DNA of 64,000 bases from an uncultured Pseudomonadales bacterium (GTDB taxonomy: Bacteria > Pseudomonadota > Gammaproteobacteria > Pseudomonadales > Balneatricaceae): contig CALJVT010000004.1 in the NCBI GenBank assembly GCA_937773555.1, positions 1 through 64,000 on the forward strand, read 5' to 3'. The translations under genes were made by a program, and so were the position numbers. Shown in pieces: positions 40,165 through 50,176 of the stretch. The notes beneath the pieces were generated by a model that did no database searches, was not told the origin of the DNA, and was given only the letters and a program-made list of their open reading frames with translations. Position 1 is the stretch's first letter. Each line of letters opens with the position of its first letter.

Positions 40165-40995
40165 CTAACCAACTTGAGGCAAGTATTCATCCTTAAGGTG
40201 GTAACTTTTATCAACGCCAGTGATCGGGCAATTAAAGGCTAAATATGTAGAAACAAGGCATAAATTGATGCTTGTATCATCTACCTCTGGGCCATACAGA
40301 CGGTCTCCAATGATCGGGAAACCCGCACCACTCAAATGTTTACGTATTTGGTGCTTCCGGCCTGTTTCAATTTCTACCAAAACTAAGGATTTCTTAGTTA
40401 CAGGGCAGTAAGTGAGCAGGTTAGCGTGACTTATGGCACTTTTTTCGTCAATAGGTTCGTCTAGTTTGATCTGATTAGGGAACAAACCTAGAACCAATGC
40501 GGTGTATTGCTTGTTAATGGAACGTTTGGCGAATAAGCCACTAAGAGCTGCTGCTGCAGTTTTTGTATGGGCGATTAACATCAAACCCTGTGCTGCCCGA
40601 TCTAAACGATTAACGATGAACGCAGGCCTCTGAGGTTGATGGTTTTGTTCTACCCAGCGGTTAATAGTGCAATGATCCCCCCACTTTGAACCCTGACTCA
40701 ACATGCCGTAAGGTTTATACCAAACACTGTAGTCGCCTTCATCGGCGATCAACACAGCGGCGTCTACTTGTAAGCCTAAAACGCCTGTATCGTAATACAG
40801 GTGTAGCTGTTGGCCTGCGTTAAGGATTTTATTTGCACGCCTAAGTCGCTTGTGGCCGGTGTCAGATTCACTTACCCAAACGGCGCCCTTTTTCATGGCC
40901 TGTTTTATTTGTTGTTTAGATAATCCGCTGCGCTGTTTAAGTAATTCAGCAGCAGGTGTTGATGAGTCGGTTACATCAACATGAAACTCAGGCAT
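40165..40995 (-). CDS. RluA-family pseudouridine synthase at the end of the methylcitrate operon
   Basis: 276 aa. The catalytic motif reads [13 protein letters not shown]: the aspartate nucleophile is Asp132, but the usual His of HRLD is Asn129. [14 protein letters not shown] and [20 protein letters not shown] complete the RluA pattern. A short N-terminal S4-like segment ([20 protein letters not shown]) is present. The substrate RNA is unknown (RluA-, RluC- or TruC-like). Its start overlaps the prpF stop by eight bases, so it is translated with the propionate genes. Confidence 0.88.
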   Translation of the reverse strand: MPEFHVDVTDSSTPAAELLKQRSGLSKQQIKQAMKKGAVWVSESDTGHKRLRRANKILNAGQQLHLYYDTGVLGLQVDAAVLIADEGDYSVWYKPYGMLSQGSKWGDHCTINRWVEQNHQPQRPAFIVNRLDRAAQGLMLIAHTKTAAAALSGLFAKRSINKQYTALVLGLFPNQIKLDEPIDEKSAISHANLLTYCPVTKKSLVLVEIETGRKHQIRKHLSGAGFPIIGDRLYGPEVDDTSINLCLVSTYLAFNCPITGVDKSYHLKDEYLPQVG

Positions 40996-42169
40996 CAGGC
41001 ACCCTAACCCAACCTTCCATCAAAACCCGTGCACTGCGGCTCATGGTTACCTTGGTTGCCTGCCATTTTCCATTTTCTTGATGAGCCTCAGCGCCTACGG
41101 TTAAGGTGCCTGATGGGTGGCCAAACGTAACTTGCGTCAACTTGTTTCCACCTGTGGCAATATTTACCAAGGTTTCAGGTATGGCGGCAGCCGTACCAAT
41201 AGCCACCGCAGCGGTGCCCATCATGGCATGGTGTAACTGGCCCATAGACATGGCCCTCACCAACAAATCAACCTTCTCAGCACTGACCATGCTACCACTT
41301 GATGAGGTATAGCTTTTTGCGGGGGCTACAAAGGCTATTTTTGGTGTATGTTGACGAGTCTTTGCATCATCAATGTGCTTAAACAAACCCATGCGAACAC
41401 CACCATAAGCGCGTATGGTCTCTAGCTTAGTTAATGCAGCTTGATCAGTATTAATGTCAGTTTGCAGTTCTGTGCCTATATATCCTAAATCTTGCGCCCT
41501 TAAGAAAATGGTTGGAATACCGGCATTAATCATGGTCACATCCAAAGTGCTTATGCCGCCCACAAAGGGAACTTTTAATTGATCTACCAAGTTGCCCGTA
41601 GGAAACATATCAGCGTCTGCGGCGGAGGGATTGATAAACTCTAGCTTAATCTCAGCGGCCGCAAAGGTTACACCATCTAATTGGAAGTCCCCCGTTTCTT
41701 GCACTTGTCCGTTAACCATAGGGATATGAGCAACGATAGTTTTGTTAATATTGGCTTGCCATATCCTAACGATAGCCATGCCATCGTTAGGAATGCGGCT
41801 AGGGTCTACCAAACCAGAACTAATCGCAAAAGCCCCTACTGCAGATGACAGGTTACCGCAGTTGCCGCTCCAGTCAACAAAAGCCTTATCAATAGACACT
41901 TGCCCAAACAGGTAGTCTACGTCATGATCTGGCTGGCTGCATGGGCTTAAAATGACCGTTTTGCTGGTGCTTGATGTTGCGCCACCCATGCCATCTATTT
42001 GTTTGCCGTATATATCTGGGCTACCAATCACTCGCATCAATAAGGCATCCCTTGCTGGTCCAGGCACTTGCGCTGCAGCAGGTAAATCCAAAAGGTTAAA
42101 AAATACGCCTTTGCTGGTACCACCACGCATATACGTGGCTGGGATTTTTATTTGCTGTTTAAAGCTCAT
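40988..42169 (-). CDS. prpF: 2-methylaconitate cis-trans isomerase PrpF
   Basis: 393 aa. It isomerises the AcnD product so that the 2-methylcitrate cycle can go on. It begins IPATYMRGGTSKGVFFNLLD, which is the family's Lys-bearing signature, then GMGGATSSTSKTVI and FVDWSGNCGNLSSAVG, with the conserved Cys (GNCGN). It is next to acnD, as is usual for this version of the pathway. Confidence 0.96.
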   Translation of the reverse strand: MSFKQQIKIPATYMRGGTSKGVFFNLLDLPAAAQVPGPARDALLMRVIGSPDIYGKQIDGMGGATSSTSKTVILSPCSQPDHDVDYLFGQVSIDKAFVDWSGNCGNLSSAVGAFAISSGLVDPSRIPNDGMAIVRIWQANINKTIVAHIPMVNGQVQETGDFQLDGVTFAAAEIKLEFINPSAADADMFPTGNLVDQLKVPFVGGISTLDVTMINAGIPTIFLRAQDLGYIGTELQTDINTDQAALTKLETIRAYGGVRMGLFKHIDDAKTRQHTPKIAFVAPAKSYTSSSGSMVSAEKVDLLVRAMSMGQLHHAMMGTAAVAIGTAAAIPETLVNIATGGNKLTQVTFGHPSGTLTVGAEAHQENGKWQATKVTMSRSARVLMEGWVRVPDA

Positions 42170-42177
42170 ATTAAGTC

Positions 42178-44778
42178 CTAAGTAGCACTTGTTGATTCAA
42201 GAAAATCTTGGGCGAAGCGTTGCAAGATACCACCAGCAGAATAAACTAAAGTTTCTTCTGCTGTGTCTAAGCGACAAGTAACGGTAATGCTATGAAAGCT
42301 ACCATCCACACGATTAACCACCAAAGTTAGGTCACAACCAGGGCTAGGATCACCGATCACATCAAAGGTTTCTGTTCCATCTAGCTTGTGGCTTTTTCGG
42401 TTTTCTAACGCTCTAAATTGTAGAGGTAAAATACCCATACCCACAAGGTTGGTACGATGTATACGTTCAAACCCTTCGGCTACTATTACTTCTACACCGG
42501 CTAAGCGCACGCCTTTAGCTGCCCAATCTCTGGATGAACCTTGTCCGTAATCTGCACCAGCCACAATAATTAACGGCTGAGCACGGTCCATATAAGTTTC
42601 AATGGTTTCCCACATACGCAGCGTCTGGCCTTCGGGTTCTAGTCTGGCAAGTGATCCTTGCTGTATATTGCCCTCGTCATCTAGACACATTTCGTTAAGG
42701 AGCTTAGGGTTAGCAAAAGTGGCTCTTTGTGCGGTTAAATGGTCGCCTCTATGGGTAGCATACGAGTTGTAATCTTCCTCTGGCAGCCCCATTTTGGTCA
42801 AATACTCACCTGCCGCGCTGTTGGCAAGAATAGCGTTTGAAGGTGATAAGTGGTCAGTGGTTATATTGTCCCCTAGTATGGCTAAGGGGCGCATGCTTTT
42901 TAAGGTGCGTTCACCTGCCAAGGCGCCTTCCCAATAGGGAGGCCTACGTATATAGGTAGTATTAGGGCGCCAATCATATAAAGGGCTTGCCGCCTCGTCT
43001 ATTTTACCTAGATCAAACATTGGAATATAAATCTGTTTAAACTGCTCCGGTTTAACACATTTAGCGACGATAGCGTCTATTTCGTCATCTTCAGGCCAAA
43101 TATCTTTAAGCAGAATGTCATTACCTTTTTGGTCTTGTCCTAACACATCTTGTTCTATATCAAAACGCATGGAGCCCGCAATGGCGTAGGCAGCTACCAA
43201 TGGCGGTGATGCTAAGAAGGCTTGTTTGGCATAGGGATGAATTCGGCCATCAAAGTTACGGTTGCCCGATAATACGGCTGTAGTATATAGATCACGATCA
43301 ATTACCTCTCGCTGAATTTGTGGGTCTAAAGCACCACTCATGCCGTTGCAAGTGGTACAAGCATACCCGACAATACCAAAACCAAGTTGTTCCATTTCGG
43401 TTAACAACCCTGCTTCTTCTAAATAAAGTTTGGCTACTTTAGAGCCAGGAGCAAAGGAGGACTTAACCCAAGGCTTGCGCTTTAAGCCTAAGCGGTTAGC
43501 ATTTCGGGCTAATAAACCCGCGGCGATCACATTGCGTGGGTTACTAGTATTGGTACAGCTAGTAATAGCGGCGATAATTACTGCGCCATCAGGCATTAAC
43601 CCATCAACTTCTGAATTGTCATAGGCTTTGGCAATGCCTCGTTCAACCAAGGCCGAGGTCGGTAAACGCAGGTGTGGGCTTGATGGCCCAGCCATAGTGC
43701 GGCCAACGCTAGACAAGTCGAAGGTTAATACTCGTTCGTACTGGGCGTTAACCATGTCACCTGCCCATAAACCGTTGGTTTTGGCATAGGTTTCAACCAA
43801 AGCCACTTGCTCTGGTTCGCGTCCGGTTATATTAAGGTAATCAATAGTTTGCTGGTCAATATAAAATAGCGCCGCAGAGGCTCCGTATTCGGGAGTCATA
43901 TTCGAAATGGTAGCTCGGTCACCAATGGTTAAACCATTAGCGCCTTCTCCAAAGAACTCCAGATATGACGACACTACTTTTTGGGCACGCAAAAATTCAG
44001 TGAGTGCCAAAACCATGTCTGTGGCGGTAATACCTGGCTGCCGTTTGCCGCTCAGCTCTACACCAATAATGTTTGGCAACCTCATCATAGAGGCACGGCC
44101 TAGCATCACGTTTTCTGCTTCTAACCCACCCACTCCAACAGCGATGACACCTAAGGCATCAATGTGCGGTGTATGGCTGTCAGTACCGATACAGGTGTCT
44201 GGGTATGCCAGTCCATCTCGGTTCTGAATCACAGGAGACATTTTTTCCAAATTGATCTGATGCATAATGCCGTTGCCAGCAGGGATCACATCAACGTTTT
44301 TAAACGCCGTTTTAGTCCATTCAATAAAATGGAAGCGGTCATCGTTGCGACGGTCTTCAATGGCACGGTTTTTTTCAAACGCGTCAGCGTCAAAACCGGC
44401 ATGCTCTACAGCCAATGAGTGGTCAATAATCAGTTGCGTCGGGACTACTGGGTTCACTTTTGAAGGATCGCCGCCTTGCTCTGCAATAGCATCCCTTAAT
44501 CCGGCTAAGTCTACCAAAGCAGTTTGGCCCAAAATGTCATGGCATACTACACGCGCTGGGTACCAAGGAAAGTCTAGGTCTTGTTTTCGCTCAATTAATT
44601 GCGTAAGAGAAGCTGTTAACGTAGAAGGGTCGCAGCGTCGTACCAACTGTTCCGCTAATATCTTGGAGGTATAAGGTAGTTTGGCGTAGGCACCCGCACT
44701 AATGTCATTAATAGCCGATTGAGTATCGAAATAATCTAACCCAGTATCAACCAGGGCTTTGCGGTAGTTGGTTTTCAT
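42178..44778 (-). CDS. acnD: Fe/S-dependent 2-methylisocitrate dehydratase AcnD
   Basis: 866 aa, aconitase superfamily. The [4Fe-4S] ligands are in ITSCTNTSNP and GYACTTCNGMSG. The swivel domain holds GADYGQGSSRDWAAKGV. Length and adjacency to prpF distinguish it from AcnA/AcnB. It dehydrates 2-methylcitrate to 2-methyl-trans-aconitate and replaces PrpD, which is not seen here. Confidence 0.95.
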   Translation of the reverse strand: MKTNYRKALVDTGLDYFDTQSAINDISAGAYAKLPYTSKILAEQLVRRCDPSTLTASLTQLIERKQDLDFPWYPARVVCHDILGQTALVDLAGLRDAIAEQGGDPSKVNPVVPTQLIIDHSLAVEHAGFDADAFEKNRAIEDRRNDDRFHFIEWTKTAFKNVDVIPAGNGIMHQINLEKMSPVIQNRDGLAYPDTCIGTDSHTPHIDALGVIAVGVGGLEAENVMLGRASMMRLPNIIGVELSGKRQPGITATDMVLALTEFLRAQKVVSSYLEFFGEGANGLTIGDRATISNMTPEYGASAALFYIDQQTIDYLNITGREPEQVALVETYAKTNGLWAGDMVNAQYERVLTFDLSSVGRTMAGPSSPHLRLPTSALVERGIAKAYDNSEVDGLMPDGAVIIAAITSCTNTSNPRNVIAAGLLARNANRLGLKRKPWVKSSFAPGSKVAKLYLEEAGLLTEMEQLGFGIVGYACTTCNGMSGALDPQIQREVIDRDLYTTAVLSGNRNFDGRIHPYAKQAFLASPPLVAAYAIAGSMRFDIEQDVLGQDQKGNDILLKDIWPEDDEIDAIVAKCVKPEQFKQIYIPMFDLGKIDEAASPLYDWRPNTTYIRRPPYWEGALAGERTLKSMRPLAILGDNITTDHLSPSNAILANSAAGEYLTKMGLPEEDYNSYATHRGDHLTAQRATFANPKLLNEMCLDDEGNIQQGSLARLEPEGQTLRMWETIETYMDRAQPLIIVAGADYGQGSSRDWAAKGVRLAGVEVIVAEGFERIHRTNLVGMGILPLQFRALENRKSHKLDGTETFDVIGDPSPGCDLTLVVNRVDGSFHSITVTCRLDTAEETLVYSAGGILQRFAQDFLESTSAT

Positions 44779-44783
44779 CGTTA

Positions 44784-45911
44784 TTAACCTCGGTTAGATA
44801 TGTCTACCCACTGGGCAGTTTCAGGGCCTGTGTAGTCTGCACTTGGGCGAATAATCCGATTGTTAGTACGTTGCTCCATGACATGAGCTGCCCAGCCAGT
44901 AAGCCGCGACATGACAAAAATTGGCGTAAATAATTTGGTTGGAATACCCATAAAATTATAGGTAGATGCATGGAAGAAATCAGCATTACAGAACAACTTC
45001 TTTTCTCGCCACATAACTTCTTCACAACGCACAGACACTGGGTATAAATGTGTGTCACCAATAGAGTCTGCCAGCTTTTCTGACCAGCCTTTAATGATCA
45101 CGTTACGTGGGTCTGACTCACGATAAATAGCATGGCCAAACCCCATGATTTTGTCTTTACGGGCCAGCATACCCATGATGGCAGATTCTGCTTCATCTGG
45201 TGTTGCCCAGTTTTCAATCATGTCCATTGCTGCTTCGTTTGCACCACCATGTAATGGGCCCCTTAAGCTACCAATTGCTCCGGTAACACATGAATGCATG
45301 TCTGAAAGTGTTGACGCACAGACCCTAGCAGTAAACGTGGACGCGTTAAATTCGTGCTCGGCATATAAAATGAGAGATACGTTCATCACCTTAGCGTGCA
45401 AGTCACTGGGCTTCTTGTCATGTAATAAATGTAAGAAGTAAGAACCAATAGAGTGATCATCAGTTTCAGTTTCAATACGCACGCCATCATGGCTAAACCG
45501 ATACCAATAACAAATGATCGCAGGAAATAGACTTAGCAAACGGTCTGTAACCTCTTGTTCCATCGAAAAGTCGATTTCAGTTTCTAAATTACCTAGCATA
45601 GAGCAACCAGTGCGCATCACATCCATTGGGTGCGCATCAGCAGGGATTTGCTCCAGTACAGTTTTTAAGGCTTTAGGTAAGTGGCGCATACCCCGTAACT
45701 TTTTGGTATAAGCGTCAAGCTCTGCTTGATTTGGTAAATGACCTTTTAGCAGCATGTGGGCGACTTCTTCAAAGCTAGCCTTTTCAGCCAGTTCGCTAAT
45801 GTCATAACCACGATAGGTTAAGCCCGTCCCAGTTAAGCCAACAGTACATAATGCGGTAGATCCAGCTGATTGACCCCTTAGGCCAGCTCCAGATATAGGT
45901 TTAGTACTCAT
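44784..45911 (-). CDS. prpC: 2-methylcitrate synthase PrpC
   Basis: 375 aa. It condenses propionyl-CoA with oxaloacetate. The citrate-synthase residues are seen in LRGPLHGGANEAAMDM, IMGFGHAIYRESDPR and MGIPTKLFTPIFVMSRLTGW. The length is below that of the TCA enzyme (about 430), and the place between prpB and acnD supports methylcitrate synthase. Confidence 0.96.
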   Translation of the reverse strand: MSTKPISGAGLRGQSAGSTALCTVGLTGTGLTYRGYDISELAEKASFEEVAHMLLKGHLPNQAELDAYTKKLRGMRHLPKALKTVLEQIPADAHPMDVMRTGCSMLGNLETEIDFSMEQEVTDRLLSLFPAIICYWYRFSHDGVRIETETDDHSIGSYFLHLLHDKKPSDLHAKVMNVSLILYAEHEFNASTFTARVCASTLSDMHSCVTGAIGSLRGPLHGGANEAAMDMIENWATPDEAESAIMGMLARKDKIMGFGHAIYRESDPRNVIIKGWSEKLADSIGDTHLYPVSVRCEEVMWREKKLFCNADFFHASTYNFMGIPTKLFTPIFVMSRLTGWAAHVMEQRTNNRIIRPSADYTGPETAQWVDISNRG

Positions 45912-45935
45912 TGTATTGTTCCTTTAAGGGTGTAG

Positions 45936-46832
45936 TTACAGGTTTTTACCAGCTGCGAATAATTTGTCTAACTTTTTTTCAAACGAGTGATAATCTAAAA
46001 AATCATATAGTTCCATACGGGTTTGCATCGTATCGATGACTGCCTTTTGATCACCGTCAACTAATAAGTGTTCATAGACATTAAGCGCCGCTTTGTTCAT
46101 AGCTCTAAATGCACTAAGTGGGTAAAGCACCATATCTACACCAACATTGGCCAATTCTGTTTTGTTGTATAAAGGTGTGGCACCAAATTCGGTAATGTTA
46201 GCTAATAGAGGCACAGATATGGCCTTAGCAAAAGCTTCATAATCAGTCAGCTCATGCACAGCTTCAGCAAAAATACCATCTGCACCGGCTTCTATGCAGG
46301 CTTGAGAGCGCTCAATAGCAGCTTGTAAACCGTCCTTTTGGAAAGCGTCCGTTCTTGCCATGATAAAAAAATCATCATCAACACGGGCATCTACTGCAGC
46401 TTTAATGCGATCTGCCATTTCTTGAGTGGATACAATCTCCTTATTGGGGCGATGGCCACAGCGCTTTTGTGCCACTTGATCTTCAATATGCACTGCAGCA
46501 ACACCTGCAGACTCCATGCCTTTAATAGCTCTGGCAATATTAAAAGCCCCACCCCAACCCGTATCAATATCCACTAAAAGAGGTAGTTCGCTAGCTGCGG
46601 TGATTCGCCTAGCGTCTGCCAATACATCGTTAAGGCTAGTCATGCCTAGATCAGGTAAACCATACGAGGCATTAGCTACCCCGCCGCCAGAAAGGTAAAT
46701 AGACTGATGACCAACTTTTTCCGCCATCATCGCACTATAGGCATTAATTGTGCCGACAATTTGCAGTGGATCATTATTATTGATTGCTGCTCGGAATTTA
46801 GCACCTTGGCTCATTCTAACTGTCTTGCTCAT
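45936..46832 (-). CDS. prpB: 2-methylisocitrate lyase PrpB
   Basis: 298 aa. It cleaves 2-methylisocitrate into pyruvate and succinate. The active-site loop KRCGH is at residues 123-127 and the metal-binding region includes [13 protein letters not shown]. Short relative to isocitrate lyase, as expected for PrpB. The start overlaps the regulator's stop by four bases (ATGA). Confidence 0.97.
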   Translation of the reverse strand: MSKTVRMSQGAKFRAAINNNDPLQIVGTINAYSAMMAEKVGHQSIYLSGGGVANASYGLPDLGMTSLNDVLADARRITAASELPLLVDIDTGWGGAFNIARAIKGMESAGVAAVHIEDQVAQKRCGHRPNKEIVSTQEMADRIKAAVDARVDDDFFIMARTDAFQKDGLQAAIERSQACIEAGADGIFAEAVHELTDYEAFAKAISVPLLANITEFGATPLYNKTELANVGVDMVLYPLSAFRAMNKAALNVYEHLLVDGDQKAVIDTMQTRMELYDFLDYHSFEKKLDKLFAAGKNL

Positions 46833-47515
46833 GGGTTATTTCCATCCTGGGTAGTAGATTGTGTTTGCATGCGTTGCATGATGTTTTTTCGAGCATTATT
46901 AATGTGACGCTTCATAAGCCACTCGGCTAACTCTCCGTCGCCTTCTTCAATAGCGCTACAAATTTGGTCGTGTTCTTTTAAGGCTTGTTGAGGTCGGTTG
47001 CTAGACAAGCTAAATTGGTATCTGTACATACGAACAAGCTGATACAAATCCCCGGCAAGCATGTCAATAAGGCGTTTATTTTTACTGCCATGAACAATGC
47101 AATAATGAAAGTCAACATCACCTTCTTGTTGAAAATAAGATTGACCTTGAGTGTCTAGGATGTGCTTATGATGGCTATTAAGAAGTAATCTAAGGTTAGA
47201 CTTCTCTTCTTTTGACATGGCCTGAGCCGCCAGCTTGGCGGCCAAGCCCTCTAGTGATTCTCGTATTTGATAAATTTCTAACAACTCTTGGTAAGATAGC
47301 TTTACAACCCTTGCACCGACATTAGGTATGCGGGTGATCAAACGCATAGATTCAAGCCTACTCATGGCTTCTCGCAGCGGGCCACGGCTTATCCCATGAA
47401 TTCGGGCCAGTTCAGGCTCATTAAGCTTTTGACCTTGGGCAATGGTGCCAGTAATAATATCTTTTACGATACGCTCACACACTTGTTTGGCTAAGGTAGT
47501 TATTTCTTCCTGCAT
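46829..47515 (-). CDS. GntR/FadR-family regulator of the methylcitrate operon
   Basis: 228 aa from the ATG at 47515 (MQEEITTLA). The GntR winged helix ([20 protein letters not shown]) is followed by an FCD ligand domain ([34 protein letters not shown]). It is the first gene of the prp run, so it most likely represses prpBC-acnD-prpF and itself, with a propionate-pathway intermediate such as methylcitrate as inducer; the ligand is not shown by the sequence. An upstream ATG at 47533 would overlap the operator-like site at 47521-47532, which favours 47515. Confidence 0.9.
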   Translation of the reverse strand: MQEEITTLAKQVCERIVKDIITGTIAQGQKLNEPELARIHGISRGPLREAMSRLESMRLITRIPNVGARVVKLSYQELLEIYQIRESLEGLAAKLAAQAMSKEEKSNLRLLLNSHHKHILDTQGQSYFQQEGDVDFHYCIVHGSKNKRLIDMLAGDLYQLVRMYRYQFSLSSNRPQQALKEHDQICSAIEEGDGELAEWLMKRHINNARKNIMQRMQTQSTTQDGNNP

Positions 47516-47520
47516 AATAG

Positions 47521-47532
47521 ATTGTCTACACA
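47521..47532. promoter_or_regulatory. Second GntR-type operator at the regulator start
   Basis: ATTGTCTACACA resembles the palindromic half-sites of the site at 47592 (ATTGT-CT-ACAAT in this orientation), with 10 of 12 matching. It sits immediately before the likely start of the GntR gene and could mediate autorepression. Confidence 0.45.
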
Positions 47533-47591
47533 TTTAGAGTGAAGCCATTATATTCCACCTCTGCAAGGGCGTCAAATTAGACATTGATCTA

Positions 47592-47607
47592 ATATTGTAG
47601 ACAATAT
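47592..47607. promoter_or_regulatory. Palindromic GntR-type operator between prp operon and pabB
   Basis: ATATTGTAGACAATAT has perfect 7-bp arms around AG. It fits the ATTGT-nn-ACAAT style of operators described for GntR-type prp regulators. A second inverted repeat ATTAGA/TCTAAT (47576-47593) overlaps it. It lies in the divergent spacer, so it may also affect pabB. Confidence 0.6.
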
Positions 47608-47722
47608 GGCATATAAATTGTTATTTAATTGTTGATAATGTTAAATTTATGTTGCTAATTAGAGTAAAGCCCTAGTGCCACTCCCTTTGGACAGTTAGAA
47701 TAGAACTACTATTAGTCTTAAG

Positions 47723-49111
47723 ATGCTTAATGTGTATATAGCCAACCTACCTTTTGTAGAAAACGCCTGTCATTATTTTGAAACCATAAGGCATCTGTCT
47801 ATGCCATTGTTACTGGATTCTAGCCGCCCAGCGAGTCATTTTGGCCGCTACGACATCGCTATGGCTGAACCGTTAGCAGTAATTACCCACAAAGACGGCG
47901 TGACTAAAGTTGAGCAGAATAACACCACTAAAACAACGAACATAGACCCCTTTAGCTTAATTGGTCAATTACAAAGTGAGTTACTGGTAGATACCAGCAA
48001 GCTTTCACAGGCCCAAGGCATCCCGTTTACCGGAGGTGCTGCCGGACTATTTGGTTTCGATCTAGGACGCTCCATAGAGGTAATCCCTTCAACTGCTGCT
48101 GCAGACATAGCAATGGAGGACCTGTGCATCGGTATTTACCCTTGGGCAATTATTACCGACCATGAGCTTCGATCAAGCTACCTAGTGAGCCAGCTTAATG
48201 AATTAAGTACTGAAGCGTTAAAAGCAGACATCCTTCTAGCTACACCTGCCCAAGCCAAAGAGTTTGCTCTAGAAAGTGATTTTGTTTCCAATATGACCCG
48301 TGAGCAATATGCCGAAAAATTCTACCGTGTCATTGATTATATCCATGCTGGAGACTGTTATCAGGTCTGTTTAGCACAACGTTTTGATGCGCCTTATAAG
48401 GGCAACCCGTGGGCAGCTTACAAGCAACTTCGCCAAGTCTCCCCTACGCCATTTAGTGCCTACATGGAAACACCCGAAGGTGCCCTATTGAGCTTATCAC
48501 CGGAACGGTTTTTAAAGGTAGATAATTGCAAGGTAGAAACTAAACCAATTAAAGGCACCCGACCAAGAGGCAAAACAGACACGGAAGATCAGCAGTTAAT
48601 CAAAGAATTGGCCGCAAGTCCAAAAGACCGTTCTGAAAATGTAATGATCGTTGACTTGCTGCGCAATGACATTAGCAAGCACTGTCTGCCATTTTCTGTA
48701 AAGGTGCCAAGTTTATTTGCCATTGAGACATACAGTAACGTACACCACCTTGTTACTACGGTTACTGGAGAGCTTGAATCTAGCGAACAAATTTTACCTT
48801 TGTTAAAAGGGGCCTTCCCAGGTGGCTCAATTACTGGAGCACCTAAGTTGAGGGCTATGGAAATTATTGAAGAATTAGAACCTCACCGCCGCAATGGTTT
48901 TACCGGTTCTATTGGTTACATCAGCAGTAACGGGCGCATGGATACTAATATTTGCATTCGTACTTTGGTGACTAACGCCAAGGGTGATGGTGGTGGACAT
49001 ATATATTGTTGGGCCGGCGGCGGCTTAATTGCAGATTCTGAGTGTGACTCTGAATACCAAGAGACCTTCGATAAGGTCGACAACCTACTCAATGGATTAC
49101 GCGCGCTTTAA
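47723..49111 (+). CDS. pabB: Aminodeoxychorismate synthase component I (PabB)
   Basis: 462 aa. It converts chorismate to aminodeoxychorismate with ammonia from PabA, for folate. The diagnostic PIKGTRPRG has Lys277, the residue that separates PabB from TrpE (PIAGTRPRG). DLLRNDISKHC, PGGSITGAPKLRAMEIIEEL and DTNICIRTLV, the chorismate-enzyme motifs, are present. The start follows a weak ribosome binding site. It converges on the cysB-like gene. No pabA is in the window. Confidence 0.95.
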   Translation: MLNVYIANLPFVENACHYFETIRHLSMPLLLDSSRPASHFGRYDIAMAEPLAVITHKDGVTKVEQNNTTKTTNIDPFSLIGQLQSELLVDTSKLSQAQGIPFTGGAAGLFGFDLGRSIEVIPSTAAADIAMEDLCIGIYPWAIITDHELRSSYLVSQLNELSTEALKADILLATPAQAKEFALESDFVSNMTREQYAEKFYRVIDYIHAGDCYQVCLAQRFDAPYKGNPWAAYKQLRQVSPTPFSAYMETPEGALLSLSPERFLKVDNCKVETKPIKGTRPRGKTDTEDQQLIKELAASPKDRSENVMIVDLLRNDISKHCLPFSVKVPSLFAIETYSNVHHLVTTVTGELESSEQILPLLKGAFPGGSITGAPKLRAMEIIEELEPHRRNGFTGSIGYISSNGRMDTNICIRTLVTNAKGDGGGHIYCWAGGGLIADSECDSEYQETFDKVDNLLNGLRAL

Positions 49112-49132
49112 ATCATAAGTGGTTTGAGAAAC

Positions 49133-50176
<1,044 letters not shown>

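Noticed and set aside
43907-44674. Overlapping open frames antisense to acnD
   Set aside because: All lie opposite conserved aconitase sequence and show no protein features.
42178-44778. General aconitase AcnA instead of AcnD
   Set aside because: Direct adjacency to prpF, prpC and prpB and the 866-aa length fit the methylisocitrate dehydratase.
47723-49111. Anthranilate synthase TrpE instead of PabB
   Set aside because: The diagnostic motif is PIKGTRPRG with Lys277, which marks aminodeoxychorismate synthase.
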